Notes: generated from the letters alone by a model not told the origin. DNA of 7,242 nucleotides from an uncultured Flavobacteriales bacterium (GCA_937890245.1 CALACF010000456.1:1-7242), one strand, 5' to 3'. Counted from the first letter of the stretch, positions 1 through 6,399 are shown. Translations and numbers: made by a program.

Positions 1-1
1 A

Positions 2-889
2 TTTATTACAACGGTGGGCCAAGGGGTGGCCGGTGCGATGTTTGCGAGCTTTGCTTACGGCATGTTGCGCGGACGTTACAACTTTACCACGCGCAGGGTA
101 GAAGTCCCGATCGAGGGATTGCCGCCGGGGCTTGACGGATTCAAGATTGTACAAATCAGCGACATGCATCTGGGCAGTTTCCTAGGGTACAACGAGCACG
201 TTGAGGCTGGGCTGCAGTTGGTGCGTGATTTGGACCCGGACCTGCTTTGCTTGACCGGCGACTTGGTGAACGTGCACGCAGATGAGGCCGACCCGTGGAT
301 TGAGTCCTTCAAGACGCTCAGCGGCCGCCACGGAAAATTCGCGGTGCTGGGCAACCATGATTATGGGGATTATGGCGAGTTTACCGATGAGGAAAAGGTC
401 AATATTGGACGGGACGTGCGCCAGAAATACACCTCCATGGGATTCGACCTGCTACTGAATCGGCACGTTGAAATTGAGCGCGGTGGCGAGAAGTTTACGT
501 TGGTCGGTGTCGAAAATTGGGGCCGGCACTTCCGCAGGGCCGGTGACTTGGACGCGGCCTTGGAAGGTGCCGATCCTTCACGCCCCACGGTACTTATGTC
601 CCACGACCCGACACATTGGGAAGAAAAAGTGATGGGCGAGAAGGCACCCGTGGATTTGACGCTCAGTGGTCACACCCACGGGATGCAGATGGGACTCGAG
701 ATTGCGTCACTGGGTATCAAGTTCTCGCCCAGCCGATTAACCTATCGCTATTGGGGCGGCCTGTATAGGGTCGGAAAACAACAACTTTACGTAAACCGAG
801 GTTTTGGATACTTGGGTGTGCCGGGCAGAATTGGCATGCCTCCTGAAGTAACAGAACTTATCTTGCGCACCGCTCCCAGGACCGCATAA
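2..889 (+). CDS. Metallophosphoesterase, calcineurin-like (YkuE/YaeI type), 5'-truncated by window edge
   Basis: A metal-dependent phosphoesterase of the calcineurin-like superfamily; the substrate cannot be read from sequence. The reading frame is open to the left edge, so the true start lies outside the window. The GTG at 14 is merely the first possible start codon inside the window and is probably not used. The five metal-binding blocks appear in order: DMH at 161-169, GD in LTGD near 260, GNHD at 350-361, SHD at 599-607 and GHTHG at 668-682. Relatives in Bacteroidota commonly carry N-terminal membrane helices before this domain. The visible start, with VAGAMFASFAYGMLRGRY, fits the end of such a region, so the catalytic domain is probably membrane-anchored; its side of the membrane is not determined here. 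It ends with TAA 15 bp before ettA, which suggests co-transcription. No defect is visible. The family call is firm and the substrate unknown. Confidence 0.9.
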   Translation, partial: FITTVGQGVAGAMFASFAYGMLRGRYNFTTRRVEVPIEGLPPGLDGFKIVQISDMHLGSFLGYNEHVEAGLQLVRDLDPDLLCLTGDLVNVHADEADPWIESFKTLSGRHGKFAVLGNHDYGDYGEFTDEEKVNIGRDVRQKYTSMGFDLLLNRHVEIERGGEKFTLVGVENWGRHFRRAGDLDAALEGADPSRPTVLMSHDPTHWEEKVMGEKAPVDLTLSGHTHGMQMGLEIASLGIKFSPSRLTYRYWGGLYRVGKQQLYVNRGFGYLGVPGRIGMPPEVTELILRTAPRTA

Positions 890-904
890 CCTTAAAACAC
901 AAGC

Positions 905-2593
905 ATGTCAGACGATAAGAAAGTCATTTTTTCGATGGTAAAGGTCAACAAGACCACGCCCACCGGAAAGCACATCCTGAAGGATATCTATCTCTCATTC
1001 TACTACGGTGCTAAGATTGGCATCATTGGAGCCAACGGCTCGGGAAAAACGACGGTTATGAAGATCATCGCCGGGCTCGACGAAGCCTATCAAGGTGATG
1101 TTGTGTGGGTTGACGGGTACACGGTTGGCTATTTGTCGCAGGAGCCCAAGCTCGATGAGACCAAAACAGTCCGGCAAATTGTCGAAGAAGGCACGGCGGA
1201 AACAGTAGGGGTTCTCAAGGAATTTGAGGAGATCAACGCAAAGTTTATGGACGAGGAAATCCTCAATGATCCGGACAAGATGCAGGCCTTGTGTGACCGC
1301 CAGGCCCAAGTACAGGACCGCATTGACGCGTTAGACGCGTGGGAGCTCGACACGAAGCTTAGCATCGCGATGGACGCCTTGCGCTGTCCACCGGACGACC
1401 AATTGATTGCCGAGCTTTCGGGAGGTGAACGTCGCCGGGTAGCCCTGTGTCGCCTGCTGTTGCTGCAACCCGATGTGCTGTTGCTCGACGAGCCGACCAA
1501 CCACTTGGACGCGGAGACGATTGATTGGCTTGAGCAGCATTTAGAGCGCTACAAGGGCACAGTGATTTGCGTGACGCACGATCGCTATTTCCTCGATAAC
1601 GTGGCCGGCTGGATTTTGGAGCTTGACCGGGGGGAAGGCATTCCTTGGAAGGGAAATTACGCCGAGTGGCTCGAGCAGAAGACTGCGAAAATGGCACTCG
1701 AAGAAAAGCATGAGAGCCGCCGTCGCAAGGAGCTCGAACGAGAATTGGACTGGGTACGCCAAAGCCCCAAGGGTCGACGCGCCAAGAACAAAGCCAGGAT
1801 CAGCAACTACGAATCTATGCTCGCTGAGGGTACATCAGAAAAGCAGGCCCGCTTGGAAATTCCCATTCCGAACGGTCCCCGATTGGGCAACAAGGTTATC
1901 GAGGTCAACGGCGTCCAGAAAGCATTTGGCGACAAGCTCTTGATGGACGACTTGACCTTCTCGCTTCCACCTGCTGGAATCGTCGGTATCATCGGACCAA
2001 ACGGTGCTGGTAAAACCACACTTTTCCGCATGGTCATGGGCGAGGAGCAGCCAGATGCTGGAACGTTTGACATCGGCGAATCCGTAGAAATTGGCTACGT
2101 CGACCAGACCCACGCCGAAATTGATCCCGAAAAAACGGTTTGGGAAGTGATTTCTGAGGGCAACGACCAACTCGACATAGGCGGCGCCCTGGTCAACAGC
2201 CGCGCCTACGTTTCCAAGTTCAACTTCAATGGTTCTGACCAACAGAAGAAATGTGGCGTCCTCTCCGGTGGTGAGCGCAACCGCCTTCATTTGGCAATGA
2301 CCCTCAAAACCGAGGCAAACGTCCTCCTGCTCGACGAGCCAACAAACGACATCGACGTCGCCACCCTCCGTGCGCTCGAGGAGGGTATTATGAGCTTTGC
2401 CGGCTGCGCCGTCGTCATCTCGCACGACCGCTGGTTCCTCGACCGCATTTGCACGCACATCCTCGCCTTCGAAGGCGACTCTCAAGTCGTGTGGTTCGAA
2501 GGAAGCTACTCCGAATACGAGAAGAATCGCCGTGAGCGCCTCGGCACATCAGGCCCCAAGCGCATCAAGTACCGCAAGCTGGTGCGCGACTGA
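905..2593 (+). CDS. ettA: Energy-dependent translational throttle protein EttA (ABC-F ATPase)
   Basis: A soluble ABC-F protein that, in the characterised E. coli homologue, binds the ribosomal E site and gates entry into the elongation cycle according to ATP/ADP ratio. The product is 562 residues, close to the 555 of E. coli EttA. Nucleotide domain 1 has Walker A GANGSGKT (42-49), signature LSGGE (171-175), Walker B LLLDEP (192-197) and switch His 225. An acidic/helical insertion at about 95-145 matches the EttA arm. The linker at about 245-320 is rich in K, R and E, as in the P-site tRNA-interaction motif. Domain 2 has Walker A GPNGAGKT (364-371), LSGGE (453-457), LLLDEP (474-479) and switch His 507. 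The C-terminus KRIKYRKL is typical of EttA. Both catalytic glutamates are present, so it should be active. It starts at ATG 905 without a clear Shine-Dalgarno, 15 bp after the phosphoesterase, and its TGA overlaps the gluQ ATG by one base. Confidence 0.97.
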   Translation: MSDDKKVIFSMVKVNKTTPTGKHILKDIYLSFYYGAKIGIIGANGSGKTTVMKIIAGLDEAYQGDVVWVDGYTVGYLSQEPKLDETKTVRQIVEEGTAETVGVLKEFEEINAKFMDEEILNDPDKMQALCDRQAQVQDRIDALDAWELDTKLSIAMDALRCPPDDQLIAELSGGERRRVALCRLLLLQPDVLLLDEPTNHLDAETIDWLEQHLERYKGTVICVTHDRYFLDNVAGWILELDRGEGIPWKGNYAEWLEQKTAKMALEEKHESRRRKELERELDWVRQSPKGRRAKNKARISNYESMLAEGTSEKQARLEIPIPNGPRLGNKVIEVNGVQKAFGDKLLMDDLTFSLPPAGIVGIIGPNGAGKTTLFRMVMGEEQPDAGTFDIGESVEIGYVDQTHAEIDPEKTVWEVISEGNDQLDIGGALVNSRAYVSKFNFNGSDQQKKCGVLSGGERNRLHLAMTLKTEANVLLLDEPTNDIDVATLRALEEGIMSFAGCAVVISHDRWFLDRICTHILAFEGDSQVVWFEGSYSEYEKNRRERLGTSGPKRIKYRKLVRD

Positions 2594-3456
2594 TGCCGCG
2601 CCCCGCGCCCAGTCCCAGTAACTACGTCGGGCGCTTCGCCCCATCGCCCACCGGCGCTCTGCACTTTGGCAGCGCCGTGGCCGCCGTGGCTTCCTGGCTC
2701 GCCGCTCGATCTGCGGGCGGCCGTTGGCTGGTGCGCGTGGAAGACCTTGATCCGCCGCGCGAAGTACCCGGTTCGGCCGTCAACATATTGGCAACGCTCG
2801 CCCAGCTCGGCCTCCACTCCGATGAGCCGCTGATGTATCAGAGCGGACGCAGTGAGGCCTACGCCGATGCCCTGTCCCATTTACTTTCCTCGGGCTGCGC
2901 CTTTCACTGCACCTGCACCCGACGCGAATTGGCTGAATACCCCATCTACCCGGGCAACTGTCGCTCGAAGGGGAGCACCATTCCTACAGACCAACACTCG
3001 ACCCGATTTCTGACCAACGACCCATCTATTGGTGACTTCGTTCTTCGCCGCGCAGACGGCTATTGGGCATACCAACTTGCCGTTGTGGTCGACGACATCG
3101 CCCAGGGCATTACGCATGTTGTGCGCGGCGCGGACCTGCTGGATTCGACGCCCCGCCATCTTCAACTGTTCAAGGCATTGGGCTCGCCAGCGCCCATCTA
3201 CAGCCACCTTCCGCTGGCCAGAACCCGAGCGGGTGACAAGCTCAGCAAGCAGATGTTTTCTCAGTCGATCGAATCGGCCGATCCGCTGTCGGTCTGGCGG
3301 GATGTCCTCGCATTCTTGCATCAGCCCCCACCTCCGCACGCGATCGATACCATTGAAGGCCTTCAAAATTCAGCTGTCGCTGCATGGTCGCCAGAATCAA
3401 TCCCGGCTGCGTCCAATGTGCGCAGTCACTGGCTGGACGGCACGTCTGAAAATTGA
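2593..3456 (+). CDS. gluQ: Glutamyl-Q tRNA(Asp) synthetase
   Basis: A truncated paralogue of glutamyl-tRNA synthetase. In the known family it activates glutamate and attaches it to the queuosine base at the wobble position of tRNA(Asp), rather than to the tRNA 3' end. It has 287 residues, near the usual 290-310, and lacks the anticodon-binding half of GluRS. The class I signature is APSPTGALHFGS (16-27), where HFGS replaces HIGH. The second signature is KLSKQ (216-220), characteristic of this family. The zinc site seen in the E. coli enzyme is kept as C106-x-C108 with Y119 and C123. The AYQLAVVVDD block (159-168) and the HVVRGADLL block are also typical. The start is set by the overlap with ettA: the A of the ettA TGA is the A of this ATG, implying translational coupling. 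The 5' part is noticeably C-rich compared with the start of the operon. The stop codon lies inside the first unit of a downstream repeat array. Confidence 0.95.
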   Translation: MPRPAPSPSNYVGRFAPSPTGALHFGSAVAAVASWLAARSAGGRWLVRVEDLDPPREVPGSAVNILATLAQLGLHSDEPLMYQSGRSEAYADALSHLLSSGCAFHCTCTRRELAEYPIYPGNCRSKGSTIPTDQHSTRFLTNDPSIGDFVLRRADGYWAYQLAVVVDDIAQGITHVVRGADLLDSTPRHLQLFKALGSPAPIYSHLPLARTRAGDKLSKQMFSQSIESADPLSVWRDVLAFLHQPPPPHAIDTIEGLQNSAVAAWSPESIPAASNVRSHWLDGTSEN

Positions 3457-3485
3457 GTCTTGTCCTCAGGAATTTGAGTCCAGCC
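3431..3485. repeat. 8-bp inverted repeat spanning the gluQ 3' end
   Basis: GGCTGGAC (3431-3438) and GTCCAGCC (3478-3485) are perfect inverted copies separated by 39 bp. The inner sequence can partly pair (AATTGAG with CTCA-GG-AATT). It could fold at the end of the gluQ mRNA, but there is no T tract after it and the loop is long, so it is a poor intrinsic terminator. No better terminator is visible between gluQ and xerD. The right arm belongs to the direct-repeat array. Confidence 0.35.
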
Positions 3486-3508
3486 CACGGAAATTGAGCC
3501 CAGCCTTT
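3448..3508. repeat. Three imperfect 20-21 bp direct repeats between convergent gluQ and xerD
   Basis: Three consecutive units start at 3448, 3469 and 3489, each carrying a GGAAATTGAGTCCAGCC-like core. Units 2 and 3 agree at 15 of their first 17 positions. Unit 1 matches unit 2 at 10 of 12 positions over GAAAATTGAGTC and then diverges. The array covers the whole spacer, includes the gluQ stop codon (3454-3456) and reaches the xerD stop (3507-3509). Closely spaced ~20-bp repeats with a conserved core occur at the ends of IS21-family insertion sequences, so an eroded IS end is one possible origin. A protein-binding array or simple duplication is also possible. No transposase is present. Confidence 0.65.
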
Positions 3509-4478
3509 ACGACTGCTGCCGGGGGTGAAAGCGCATGATCTGGTCGCGCAAGTAGCGCTGGTCGATGTGCGTGTACACTTCGGTCGTGGTGATCGAAGCG
3601 TGTCCGAGCATTTCTTGAACCAAGCGGATATCTGCGCCACTTTCCATCAAATGGGTCGCAAACGAGTGCCTGAATGTGTGTGGGCTTACCGACTTGCGGA
3701 TGCCAGCTTCCATGGCGTTGCGCCGAAACATTGTGAAGACCATTTGACGGGTCAACTCGCGGCCACGGCGGCCCAAGAACAAAGTGTCTTCGTAGCCCGT
3801 CTCGATCTCCAAGAAATTGCGGTATTCCTCGATATATCGGGCGATCGTGTCGAGTGCGGTTTGTCCGATGGGAATAAGGCGCTCCTTGTTGCCCTTGCCC
3901 AAGACCCGTACCATGCCTTCGACTTCGTCAATCATACTGATCCGCAAAGTGACGACTTCGCTGACACGCAGTCCGCAGCTGTACATCGTTTCCAGAATAG
4001 CCCGGTTGCGAATGCCTTCTTTGCGGTTGAGGTCGATGGCATCGATGATGAGTCCGACCTCTTCAATGCTCAATACGTCGGGCAATTTTCGCTCCGGACG
4101 CGGCGCGTCAATCAACTCAAGCGGATCACCAGAAATCATTTTTTCGACCTGCAAGTAGCGGCTGAAATTGCGCACCCCTGAAAGAATGCGGCTTTGGCTA
4201 TTTCGCGAAAGACCTTCGTCAAAGAGTTGGCCCAAGAAGCGTTCAACGTGCTTCGCCTGAATGTTGGCGGGGGTGAAGGGCTCTTCGGCTATGTTGGCGG
4301 CAAAGAATTGTAGGCGGGTCACGTCGCGGACGTAGGCTTCCACTGAATTGGCACTCAGGCCACGCTCCAGTTCCAACCAACTTCTAAATCCACGGATTGC
4401 GGTACCCCAACCTGCAATGATCACGGGGTTGTTGGACTGCACTTTGGCAGGGGTGATATGTTTGCTTTCGCTTTTCAT
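3507..4478 (-). CDS. xerD: Tyrosine recombinase XerD
   Basis: A site-specific tyrosine recombinase which, with XerC, resolves chromosome dimers at dif in the cytoplasm near the division site. From the ATG at 4478 it has 323 residues; E. coli XerD has 298, and most of the excess is a polar N-terminal tail. An in-frame TTG at 4493 would add five residues and is bounded by a stop just upstream; I prefer the ATG. The SAM-like core-binding domain is at about 25-115 (FRSWLELERGLSANS). The catalytic residues, numbered from the ATG, are R171 (GLRVSE), K195 (GKGNKER), H267 and R270 (HTFRH), H293 (LGHAS) and the nucleophile Y302 (EVYTH). Their spacing is identical to E. coli XerD R148, K172, H244, R247, H270 and Y279, so it should be active. 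It lies 48 bp downstream of the 406-residue exported-protein gene and may share its transcript. XerC versus XerD assignment rests on general resemblance only. Confidence 0.92.
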   Translation of the reverse strand: MKSESKHITPAKVQSNNPVIIAGWGTAIRGFRSWLELERGLSANSVEAYVRDVTRLQFFAANIAEEPFTPANIQAKHVERFLGQLFDEGLSRNSQSRILSGVRNFSRYLQVEKMISGDPLELIDAPRPERKLPDVLSIEEVGLIIDAIDLNRKEGIRNRAILETMYSCGLRVSEVVTLRISMIDEVEGMVRVLGKGNKERLIPIGQTALDTIARYIEEYRNFLEIETGYEDTLFLGRRGRELTRQMVFTMFRRNAMEAGIRKSVSPHTFRHSFATHLMESGADIRLVQEMLGHASITTTEVYTHIDQRYLRDQIMRFHPRQQS

Positions 4479-4526
4479 TCCGTTGCGGATCAAATCGTAT
4501 CAAGTCAACTCAACAACACGAAGAAT

Positions 4527-5747
4527 TCACTGTGTCCAACCACAGCCCGTAAGGGTCAGGGCATGTTGCACTGTAATTCGTTCGCCGTCTTGATAGGCAG
4601 CTACAAAAGGTCCACGGAAATCGTGAAGCTCAGTGAGACGTTTTCGTTCGTTCCTCGCGCCATGGTAGTGTTCAAACGCTCCAGTGGTGTATTTCAACCA
4701 GCCTTCATGTTGTTCCACTGTGACTCGGGCTGCAAAGTCAAACATCCTAGTGAAATAATCGGTAACCATTTCACTATGACCTGCGGCAATTTGTACACGA
4801 TAAGAAACCCCGGTTTCAGGGGCTACCAGCGCATTAATAGCTAGGGTCTCAGAGGTTAATTCAGTTTTTCCCAGTTCTATGATAGGAACTTCATGCGAAA
4901 CATCACCCTTGACGAATGATAATGTGCCGGATAATTCCTCAATGCTGGATAATGTGCAACGGGGCAGCGTATATTCGAGAAGCTGCTCTCCTACAGGTGA
5001 ATCAAACCACAGGAATTGTAGATTTTGACCAGCCTGCGTGCAGATTGAGGAGGCAGTGATTGCGGGCATTGCTTCGCATCCAAGCGGCAAGGTTTCTGTC
5101 AGCTTCGAGAATTGGCCCACGTGCAAACTTTTCACTTCCAAGCGCACAAGAAACCCTTGTCCTGATGCCAATTCAGTGATGGTCCGGACACAACTTGGTC
5201 CACTCGTTTTGACAGCTTCGTCAGAACTGGCGACTTCGTCTTCGACAGCAGATGCAACGTCAGCTGCTCTCGCTGCAACGTCAGGCGCTCCCGCGTCCAC
5301 TCCGCCTAAGCGAAATCGAATCGGATCGAGTTCCACCAATTGGCGCGCGTTGTTTTCGACGAAGGCAAACTGCCAGGACATGGCGAGCTCTGATGAATTG
5401 GCATACACAGCAGCGGAAGCATCGAGCTCCAAGCGCACGGTAAAAGGATCAGCTTCGGGCAGGCTCAACCAGCTGATTATAGCGGTATGTTCCTGCTTGT
5501 CAGTAGAGAAGCTCCCGCCTTGGGTGTGAAGTGGATGGAGTTCGACACCTTCGGGCAAATCGAATTGCAATCGCCCGAAATAATCGAGTGCGCCCTTGTG
5601 CACCGTGATTTCAAAAGTGGAAACACCTGTCTCCGGCAACTCAGCAGGCAGGTTGTGATCAATCACGACACCTCCGGGCAACAGCGCCAGGGCAACGCCA
5701 GCAGTGGAAAACAGGCCGGTGGCAGCGGAGGTCAACCATTTGATCAT
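4527..5747 (-). CDS. Exported protein with two beta-sandwich-like modules and a SPOR-like C-terminal domain
   Basis: No characterised function is known to me. The 406-residue protein starts with a signal-like segment (K3, hydrophobic 5-24, possible signal peptidase I cleavage after A19-L-A21) and no lipobox. Module 1 (about 28-147) is beta-rich, with FEITVHKGALDYFGRLQ, DLPEGVE and an IISWLSLP block. A low-complexity A/D/V/E linker spans 148-183. Module 2 (about 186-293) repeats the same pattern in divergent form: FLVRLEVKSLHVGQFSKL, TLPLGCE, LQFLWFDSP and LSGTLSFV. The C-terminus (about 315-400) begins YRVQIAAG and continues with GWLKYTTGAF and FVAAYQDGERITV, resembling SPOR-type domains that bind denuded peptidoglycan glycans. 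I recall this arrangement from uncharacterised Bacteroidota proteins. Module 2 holds four cysteines (186, 224, 236, 264) and module 1 none, so disulfides in the periplasm are possible. The ATG at 5747 has no Shine-Dalgarno and follows a C-rich leader. A cell-envelope role is inferred. Confidence 0.8.
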   Translation of the reverse strand: MIKWLTSAATGLFSTAGVALALLPGGVVIDHNLPAELPETGVSTFEITVHKGALDYFGRLQFDLPEGVELHPLHTQGGSFSTDKQEHTAIISWLSLPEADPFTVRLELDASAAVYANSSELAMSWQFAFVENNARQLVELDPIRFRLGGVDAGAPDVAARAADVASAVEDEVASSDEAVKTSGPSCVRTITELASGQGFLVRLEVKSLHVGQFSKLTETLPLGCEAMPAITASSICTQAGQNLQFLWFDSPVGEQLLEYTLPRCTLSSIEELSGTLSFVKGDVSHEVPIIELGKTELTSETLAINALVAPETGVSYRVQIAAGHSEMVTDYFTRMFDFAARVTVEQHEGWLKYTTGAFEHYHGARNERKRLTELHDFRGPFVAAYQDGERITVQHALTLTGCGWTQ

Positions 5748-5883
5748 GGCTGCAAGCTAGAATAGGGGGTGGGGGTGTGAACATGGCCGTGGACGGAGTA
5801 TCGACAAGTGGACGTGGATACCTTCATAACTTAGTGTCGAAAAATCGGCAGCAGGAGGTCTGCGAAAACCTCTAAAACGAGAA

Positions 5884-5913
5884 AGTCCCGGAGCGACGTT
5901 TCGCCTCGGGACT
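5884..5913 (-). terminator. Strong hairpin with T-rich minus-strand tail
   Basis: AGTCCCGGAGCGA and TCGCCTCGGGACT pair over 13 positions around a CGTT loop, with one wobble and one mismatch. On the minus strand it is followed by TTCTCGTTTT, as in an imperfect intrinsic terminator; on the plus strand no T tract follows. No minus-strand coding gene ends here, so it would terminate a small RNA or attenuate the leader of the downstream 406-residue gene. Confidence 0.5.
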
Positions 5914-5941
5914 ACTTAACCAAATTATCACTTGATGCTCA

Positions 5942-5957
5942 GTAGGCCGTAGCCTAC
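5942..5957 (-). other. Small perfect hairpin
   Basis: GTAGGC and GCCTAC form a perfect 6-bp stem around a four-base loop (CGTA on plus, TACG on minus). It lies between the minus-strand -7 box and the strong hairpin and would be in the first part of the proposed transcript. Alone it is short enough to be chance; its placement makes it worth noting. Confidence 0.4.
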
Positions 5958-5977
5958 CTTCTCACTTAAATCTGTGA

Positions 5978-5985
5978 CAAATGTA
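5978..5985 (-). promoter_or_regulatory. Candidate Bacteroidota -7 promoter box
   Basis: On the minus strand the sequence reads TACATTTG, a full match to the Bacteroidota -7 consensus TAnnTTTG. The expected -33 TTTG, about 20 bp upstream, is poorly matched (TCCG at 6009-6006). It would drive the proposed small RNA or a leader of about 220 nt for the 406-residue gene. An 8-mer with six fixed bases can occur by chance. Confidence 0.35.
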
Positions 5986-6078
5986 TGTGCATGGTTCCTT
6001 ATTGACGGAGTTCTAAATGCCAATGTTTCAAACTATTGACATGTTGAAAACCTTGGTTTTGATGTTCTTTCAGGCGGG

Positions 6079-6110
6079 CTTGCGTTTAGCGCGGGGTTGA
6101 GGTATATTTG
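6079..6110 (+). promoter_or_regulatory. Promoter of rpmE2, Bacteroidota type
   Basis: CTTG at 6079-6082 (consensus -33 TTTG) and TATATTTG at 6103-6110 (consensus -7 TAnnTTTG, full match) are separated by 20 bp, the usual spacing for the Bacteroidota housekeeping sigma factor. Transcription should begin about 5 nt after the -7 box, leaving a leader of roughly 15 nt before the ATG at 6132. The box overlaps an in-frame TTG at 6108, which excludes that codon as the rpmE2 start. Confidence 0.8.
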
Positions 6111-6131
6111 CGCCCCGTTTTTGAGAACACC

Positions 6132-6386
6132 ATGAAGAAGGAAATTCACCCCGATACGTACCGCACTGTCATTTTCAAGGATATGACTGCTGAAACCACC
6201 TTCCTCAGCAAGAGCTGTGCTGAGTCTGAGGAAACCGAAAAGTGGGAGGACGGCAACGAGTACCCTGTGATTAAAGTTGAGATTTCTTCTGCGAGTCACC
6301 CGTACTACACAGGCAAGAAGACCTTGGTTGACACGGCCGGCCGGATCGACAAGTTCCGCACGCGTTACGATCGCCACAAGAAGTAA
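6132..6386 (+). CDS. rpmE2: Type-B 50S ribosomal protein L31
   Basis: A small protein of the large ribosomal subunit that helps bridge the two subunits. It has 84 residues, the usual type-B length, beginning MKKEIHPDTYRTVIFKDM. The family blocks EYPVIKVEISSASHPYYTGK and DTAGRIDKFRTRY are present. The zinc-binding cysteine pairs of the A-type protein are absent; the only cysteine is in SKSCAES. This is the zinc-free form which many bacteria keep as a zinc-starvation paralogue, but in Bacteroidota it is commonly the main copy, so zinc control should not be assumed. The start is the ATG at 6132: an in-frame TTG at 6108 lies within the promoter. No Shine-Dalgarno is visible and the leader is very short. 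The gene stands alone, convergent with ribB, with a chain of hairpins after its TAA. Confidence 0.95.
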   Translation: MKKEIHPDTYRTVIFKDMTAETTFLSKSCAESEETEKWEDGNEYPVIKVEISSASHPYYTGKKTLVDTAGRIDKFRTRYDRHKK

Positions 6387-6399
6387 TCGACGGCGTGGA

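Larger units (their letters stand above)
5874..5973 (-). ncRNA. Candidate small RNA or structured 5' leader
   Basis: Read on the minus strand, a perfect -7-type box (5985-5978) is followed by an AT-rich stretch, a GTAGGC/GCCTAC hairpin, about 28 nt of AT-rich single-stranded sequence, a 13-position hairpin and TTCTCGTTTT. The order promoter, hairpin, terminator-like hairpin gives a transcript of about 100 nt with no reading frame worth calling. The same RNA could instead continue into the 406-residue gene as a leader of about 220 nt with an attenuator. The start is estimated from the box position. No known RNA family is recognised, and the -33 element is poor, so this is tentative. Confidence 0.3.
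5748..6078. other. 331-bp non-coding region between divergent genes
   Basis: No convincing gene is seen in either direction. Next to the 406-residue gene lies a G-rich plus-strand tract (GGGGGTGGGGG at 5765-5775), giving that gene a C-rich leader. GTGGACG occurs twice between 5785 and 5815. Further on are a strong hairpin (5884-5913), a small hairpin (5942-5957) and a minus-strand TACATTTG box (5978-5985). No second TAnnTTTG match was found closer to the start of the 406-residue gene. Confidence 0.7.

Noticed and set aside
1835..2485. Minus-strand open frame of 216 codons within ettA
   Set aside because: It is antisense to the second ABC domain of EttA, a common shadow of GC-rich coding sequence.
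3448..3508. CRISPR array
   Set aside because: The repeats touch each other without unique spacers of about 30 bp, and there are no cas genes.
3525..4181. Plus-strand open frame of 218 codons opposite xerD
   Set aside because: It is antisense to a fully conserved XerD with all catalytic residues; the translation shows no family features.
5038..5529. Plus-strand open frame of 163 codons within the 406-residue gene
   Set aside because: It is antisense to a protein with a coherent signal peptide, modules and SPOR-like end; the serine/threonine-rich translation lacks motifs.
5780..5880. tRNA or known riboswitch in the intergenic region
   Set aside because: No cloverleaf with a GTTCRA arm could be traced, and no conserved riboswitch core was recognised.
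6108..6131. Upstream TTG start giving a 92-residue L31
   Set aside because: The TTG is part of the -7 promoter box, so it would lie upstream of the transcript; the ATG at 6132 gives the standard 84-residue protein.
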